Assembly: GCA_937968035.1 (NCBI GenBank) | Contig: CALBTS010000160.1 | Location: 1-8,975 of the forward strand | Length of the DNA stretch: 8,975 bases | Direction of reading: 5' to 3' | Source of the DNA: an uncultured Methanomethylovorans sp. | GTDB taxonomy: Archaea; Halobacteriota; Methanosarcinia; Methanosarcinales; Methanosarcinaceae | In this document: positions 5,985-8,975 of the stretch, piece after piece | Layout: every line of letters starts with the position of its first letter | How positions within the stretch are numbered: position 1 is the stretch's first letter | Translations under genes and position numbers: made by a program | Notes under the pieces: model-generated | The model's database searches: none | Seen by the model: the letters and a program-made list of their open reading frames with translations, nothing else | Told to the model about the DNA's origin: nothing

Positions 5985-7136
5985 ATGAGGTTACATATTA
6001 TCTTCTGCTTTATCTTCATGCTCATTGGACATAGTTGCAGTACCAAAAGTGAAATGTACAAATATACGTTGGCGCCAGATAGAGCCATTGTTATACCTCT
6101 TGGTACAGAATCACTTAACTTCTCCAATTGTTTGCAATTTTTTGAAAACGAAGGGACAAATTATTTGTCTGTCCTTAATGAAAGGACAAATACAATTGAA
6201 ATTTATAATATTGATCACCCCTCAAAGATCAATTCAATTAAGATACACATAGAAGGTGCAAATGCATTTGGAGAGGTTATGACATTCCATATGATTGATC
6301 TAGATACCTTCTTTCTCAATAGCCTGGCACTTAGAGAAATTGCTATAGCAAATGGAACCGGAGATATTATTAAAAGATATTCCTATCGGAAGGACAACAA
6401 TGGAAGATCCTTTAAACCGACAATTCCATTCAGAGGAGAGAGACCGCTACTAATTGGAAAGATAGTCTATATCGGGCAGCAGTATGGCGCTATGCAGAAC
6501 GCTGGGATCCTGAATTCTGATTTGAGGGAGGAGTCACCCTTGGCTATGTCGCTTAATATGGAGACGGGCGAGTGTCATTCATATCCGTTGTTGTACCCGG
6601 AAGAGCTTATCGGGAAAGATATTGCCGGGATGGATGTGATTAGAGAGGTAGGTTATAAGGGTGTCTATGTTTATCATTTTGGATCCATTCCTAAGTTTTT
6701 TCTGACTTCGGATCTTGAGAAGTTCAGTGTAGTTCCAATGCCTGATAATCTAAATATTAAACTTAATGATTCTTTCTACCCTTCCATTCATGACATACAG
6801 GTATACATGACCAACCTACTTCAACACGATCAAGTTCTGAATATTCACTTTGATGTATATAGGGAATGTTATTATATGATTGTAAGAGAACATACAGAAG
6901 TGATTGACAAGAATATGGATTTGTTCTTGAAAACAAAGTATCCCAAATGTTGTATTTATATCTTTGATAGAGGTTTAAAACTGGTAGGAAAAACATATTT
7001 TCATGATGACAGCTATTCATTTCAAATGACATTCATCGGACCTGAGGGCTTGTACATTTCCGAAGACCATCCCAATAATCCGGATTTCGATGAGGATTAC
7101 ATGAGATTCAGGTTGTTTAAACTGGAAAAGCTTTGA
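5985..7136 (+). CDS. DUF4221-like beta-propeller lipoprotein, cassette 4
   Basis: 383 residues, ATG start 83 bp after the peptide. Hydrophobic signal (residues 4-15) and a probable lipid-modified Cys18 in Gly-His-Ser-Cys, a weaker lipobox than in the paralogues. Shared landmarks are VIPLGTESLNFSN near residue 37, IEIYNID near 72, YPEELIGKDIAGMDV near 205 and YRECYYMIV near 296. The C-terminus has the same SEDHPNNPDFDED core but then Tyr-Met-Arg-Phe-Arg-Leu-Phe-Lys-Leu-Glu-Lys-Leu, so it departs from the identical tails of copies 1-3 and its gene tail is eroded at DNA level too. This fits its position: it is the only copy not followed directly by a repeat array. The stop is 4 bp from the next start, so translation is probably coupled to the CSSC lipoprotein. 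Confidence 0.8.
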   Translation: MRLHIIFCFIFMLIGHSCSTKSEMYKYTLAPDRAIVIPLGTESLNFSNCLQFFENEGTNYLSVLNERTNTIEIYNIDHPSKINSIKIHIEGANAFGEVMTFHMIDLDTFFLNSLALREIAIANGTGDIIKRYSYRKDNNGRSFKPTIPFRGERPLLIGKIVYIGQQYGAMQNAGILNSDLREESPLAMSLNMETGECHSYPLLYPEELIGKDIAGMDVIREVGYKGVYVYHFGSIPKFFLTSDLEKFSVVPMPDNLNIKLNDSFYPSIHDIQVYMTNLLQHDQVLNIHFDVYRECYYMIVREHTEVIDKNMDLFLKTKYPKCCIYIFDRGLKLVGKTYFHDDSYSFQMTFIGPEGLYISEDHPNNPDFDEDYMRFRLFKLEKL

Positions 7137-7140
7137 TCAG

Positions 7141-7602
7141 ATGAGGCGTTGTATCTTTCTAATCATCACTCTTTTCTGGATTTCGGGATGCTCGGTCAAT
7201 GAAGAAACCAAAATAATTACAGGTTATCTTGAAGGTTTTGGGAAAGATATTGGTGATTACAGGATAATCTGCTTCATCCCTGCTGACGGATGCAGCTCCT
7301 GCATAGAGCCATCGCTTAATTACTCTCTGACCGCCGGAGAAGATTATTTGCTGGTGTTGACATCTCTCTACAGCAAATCAATTCATAACACGGTTGAGAC
7401 CTATCACCTTGACACGGGCAGAATGCTGGTTGACGAAAAGAATAAGGCAGTCAGCCTGCAGCTTTTGCTTCCCACTGCACCTTGCTTTTACTTTATTGAA
7501 GATGGTATTGTTCAAAAGAGAGCTGATCTGTCAAAGACTTATGACAAAACAGGGATATTGTCAGAAGTGAGCAGATTCCTGGGGAAAAGTGCCGGAGAAT
7601 GA
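7141..7602 (+). CDS. Thioredoxin-like CSSC lipoprotein (putative thiol-disulfide protein)
   Basis: 153 residues. Arg2-Arg3, a hydrophobic core and Trp13-Ile-Ser-Gly-Cys17 make a good lipoprotein signal. A beta strand (RIICFIP, 41-47) leads into Gly50-Cys51-Ser-Ser-Cys54, placed as in thioredoxin-fold active sites at the start of a helix; near the end, Thr112-Ala-Pro114-Cys-Phe-Tyr-Phe-Ile-Glu-Asp-Gly resembles the cis-proline strand and hairpin of thioredoxins. The protein is smaller than typical TlpA-type proteins and I cannot place it in a named family. If active it would be a membrane-anchored reductase or isomerase in the periplasm; the cysteine-rich peptides of this locus are the obvious candidate substrates, which is inference. 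It starts 4 bp after lipoprotein gene 4 and overlaps the signal peptidase gene by 4 bp, so it is in the same operon. Confidence 0.6.
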   Translation: MRRCIFLIITLFWISGCSVNEETKIITGYLEGFGKDIGDYRIICFIPADGCSSCIEPSLNYSLTAGEDYLLVLTSLYSKSIHNTVETYHLDTGRMLVDEKNKAVSLQLLLPTAPCFYFIEDGIVQKRADLSKTYDKTGILSEVSRFLGKSAGE

Positions 7603-8396
7603 ATGCGGGGAGAAAGATGGTCTGCATAAAGCGATTTGCAGAAGCACTGTCCGTATTGCTGTTATTTGCAGGGATTATACTATCAAGATTATACCTGTTT
7701 GACATTTATAAAATTCCCTCTTATTCAATGGAACCGACCCTGATGGCAGGTGATTATATTCTGGTTACCAAATCTGAATATGGTTCCAGGGTAATAAGTC
7801 TCAGCAAGCTGTTGTTCAAAAGGGAACTGGCTTACAAATGGCACAGAGGATCAGGACAACCTCATATCAATGATCTGATTGTATTTAACCATCCATTATA
7901 TGGTTCTGAACAGGGTGATGTCAGTTCAACCTTCGGACATGTAATGGTGAAACGTGTGGCATGTTTGCCAGGGGACAGTGTCAGAATAAACCGATCCGGC
8001 ATGGATCGAGCCTACTCTGATGTATTTCCGTTTGATACTGCCCTTCATTGGAGGGTTGACAACTATGGACCATTGTATGTTCCTCAAAAGGATGACACAC
8101 TTGATCTGACTGCGCAGAACCTCAGACACTATGGGTCGGTAATTCGCCTGGAGAACTCTGTCAGGCAAGAAGGTTATTCGTTATCGATTGATCAGCAGGC
8201 ACGATATGTTTTCACATTTGACTATTATTTCGTAACAGGTGACAACTTCTACTCAAGCTCTGATTCAAGGCATTGGGGATTTGTTCCTGAAACGCACATA
8301 ATCGGGAAGGTAACAAGAGTTCTCTTTTCAAGAGATCAGTCTTCTTTACAGAAGAGCAGGATACGCTGGGAAAGAATTATGAAAAAGGTAAACTGA
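7599..8396 (+). CDS. lepB: Signal peptidase I (S26 family)
   Basis: 265 residues. The ATG overlaps the preceding stop (ATGA), which fixes the start by coupling; Met7 is an alternative. One N-terminal membrane segment (about 16-33) is followed by the catalytic serine in Pro-Ser-Tyr-Ser43-Met-Glu-Pro-Thr-Leu, the general-base lysine in Val-Met-Val-Lys118-Arg-Val-Ala-Cys-Leu-Pro-Gly-Asp, and the box GDNFYSSSDSRHWGFVP (214-230). The insert with Asn-Tyr-Gly-Pro-Leu-Tyr-Val-Pro near 155-162 is typical of Bacteroidetes enzymes. All catalytic residues are present, so it should be an active leader peptidase cutting after Ala-x-Ala on the periplasmic side. Its place at the end of a peptide operon, rather than in a housekeeping context, suggests an accessory enzyme dedicated to this locus; the peptide leaders carry Ala-x-Ala just before their first cysteine. 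Confidence 0.92.
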   Translation: MNAGRKMVCIKRFAEALSVLLLFAGIILSRLYLFDIYKIPSYSMEPTLMAGDYILVTKSEYGSRVISLSKLLFKRELAYKWHRGSGQPHINDLIVFNHPLYGSEQGDVSSTFGHVMVKRVACLPGDSVRINRSGMDRAYSDVFPFDTALHWRVDNYGPLYVPQKDDTLDLTAQNLRHYGSVIRLENSVRQEGYSLSIDQQARYVFTFDYYFVTGDNFYSSSDSRHWGFVPETHIIGKVTRVLFSRDQSSLQKSRIRWERIMKKVN

Positions 8397-8473
8397 CAGT
8401 ATGGTATTTAACATTATGAAAAAAGTCTTAGCTATTAGATTTCTGATTATTTCGCCTGACTTGAAGTTGGTTG
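8397..8473 (+). other. Short spacer with a possible remnant peptide-gene start
   Basis: Between the signal peptidase stop and the next repeat array lies a stretch that reads tttaacattATGAAAAAAG at 8407-8425, very like the UTR-to-start junction of the peptide genes. The frame from ATG 8416 encodes Met-Lys-Lys-Val and a short hydrophobic run, then enters the repeat array and stops at 8551-8553. It could be the fused stump of a lost peptide gene, or chance. No terminator is visible after the signal peptidase gene. Confidence 0.25.
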
Positions 8474-8580
8474 TTCGTGCCGTTTTTATGTCGTTCATGC
8501 CAAAAACATGTCGTTTGTGCCAAAAACATGTAGTTCATTCCGGGGGGTATTGACTATCATATTACTCAGCCGTAATTTTA
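8474..8580 (+). promoter_or_regulatory. Cassette 5 promoter: four 20-bp direct repeats plus -33/-7 boxes
   Basis: Cores TTCGTGCC (8474-8481), TTCATGCC (8494-8501), TTTGTGCC (8514-8521) and TTCATTCC (8534-8541), 20-bp period; 8 bp to the -33 TTG (8550-8552); 20 bp; then TAATTTTA (8573-8580). The spacer and UTR are unrelated to the other four blocks while the repeats and boxes keep their exact spacing, which is good evidence that these are the selected elements. Confidence 0.8.
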
Positions 8581-8633
8581 TAGCACTGCAGCTACAAATA
8601 ATTAACTTGCGTCTAACTAACCATTATTAAATC

Positions 8634-8903
8634 ATGAAAAAGATTCTTTTCAAGCCACTGTTGATTCTAGTGATTGTTACATTTGCCGGACTAGCAGCTA
8701 TAATGCATGTAGCCAAACTGGAGAATGGCAAGGTTGGCATCTCTGCAAGGAACATTGATGCACTTGCCAAAATTGCACCAATGGATTGTTGGTCAATCTC
8801 GTCTACCTGCTACATATTTGGTTGTTCTGATATTACTCATTGTGCTCAACCATGTATTGTAGTACGGGCTGATTCGTGGAGTAATCCGGGAACCTGTCCT
8901 TAG
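8634..8903 (+). CDS. NVEALA-family cysteine-rich secreted peptide precursor, cassette 5
   Basis: 89 residues, function unknown. Met-Lys-Lys-Ile, then a hydrophobic segment (8-24) unlike the other leaders. Asn40-Ile-Asp-Ala-Leu-Ala45 is the closest match in the window to the Asn-Val-Glu-Ala-Leu-Ala signature that names the family, and supplies an Ala-x-Ala site. Six cysteines follow at 52, 59, 64, 70, 74 and 88; the spacing (x6, x4, x5, x3, x13) differs from the other four peptides, so this is a second disulfide framework or a distinct subfamily. Start context AAATCATGAAAAAG is shared. No further gene is complete in the 72 bp after it; a short hairpin (TGGCA-ATC-TGCCA, 8910-8922) without a T tract lies there. 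A lipoprotein partner would be expected just beyond the window. Confidence 0.85.
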   Translation: MKKILFKPLLILVIVTFAGLAAIMHVAKLENGKVGISARNIDALAKIAPMDCWSISSTCYIFGCSDITHCAQPCIVVRADSWSNPGTCP

Positions 8904-8975
8904 GCAACGTGGCAATCTGCCAGGTACCACCTAATGGAAAACCTCTACGATCATTGAATTTGCCAGGAGGGGGCA

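Noticed and set aside
974..7136. Lipoproteins as SusD or TonB-system components
   Set aside because: Too short for SusD, no SusC-like receptor in the window, and the landmark segments fit DUF4221-like propeller proteins instead.
655..8903. Diversity-generating retroelement behind the variable peptide cores
   Set aside because: No reverse transcriptase, template repeat or adenine-specific substitution pattern is visible; divergence plus border recombination is enough.

Overview
The window most likely comes from a member of the Bacteroidales. The reasons are -7 boxes of the TAnnTTTG type with a -33 TTG element and no Shine-Dalgarno sequences, many short secretory lipoproteins, a Bacteroidetes-style signal peptidase I, and two families (NVEALA-type peptides and DUF4221-like lipoproteins) known to me mainly from Bacteroidales. 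Family names here are recognised by eye, not by a database search.

Layout. Positions 1-352 hold the 5' part of a minus-strand C69-family peptidase, visibly richer in G+C than the rest. From about 475 onward everything reads left to right as repeated cassettes. Each cassette has (a) a promoter block of four or five 20-bp direct repeats (core TTCRTGCC), always 8 bp before a -33 TTG, then 20 bp, then TAATTTT[G/A]; (b) a gene for a small cysteine-rich secreted peptide of 82-91 residues; and (c) a gene for a DUF4221-like lipoprotein of 383-388 residues, predicted to be a beta-propeller. Cassettes 1, 2 and 3 (starting near 475, 2152 and 3819) are peptide plus lipoprotein. Cassette 4 (from 5473) is extended by a thioredoxin-like CSSC lipoprotein (7141-7602) and a signal peptidase I (7599-8396). 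Cassette 5 (from 8474) has its promoter block and peptide; any lipoprotein gene lies beyond the window.

Architecture. The cassette borders (last codons of a lipoprotein gene, the repeat/promoter block, the 5' UTR and the leader of the next peptide) are identical or nearly so over 185-240 bp. The peptide cores and the bodies of the lipoproteins are strongly diverged. The peptides keep a fixed cysteine frame (C-x8-C-x-C-x6-7-C-x3-4-C-x5-6-C in four of five) with otherwise variable residues.

Working model (inference). One activator acting on the 20-bp repeats would switch on all cassettes together. The peptides are exported through their leaders and may be cleaved at the Ala-x-Ala of the NVEALA-like region, possibly by the locus's own signal peptidase. 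Their disulfides could be handled by the CSSC lipoprotein, and each peptide may pair with the envelope lipoprotein encoded after it. Hairpins between peptide and lipoprotein genes in cassettes 3 and 4 could make peptide mRNA more abundant than lipoprotein mRNA. The function of the peptides (signal, toxin, surface ligand) cannot be read from the sequence.
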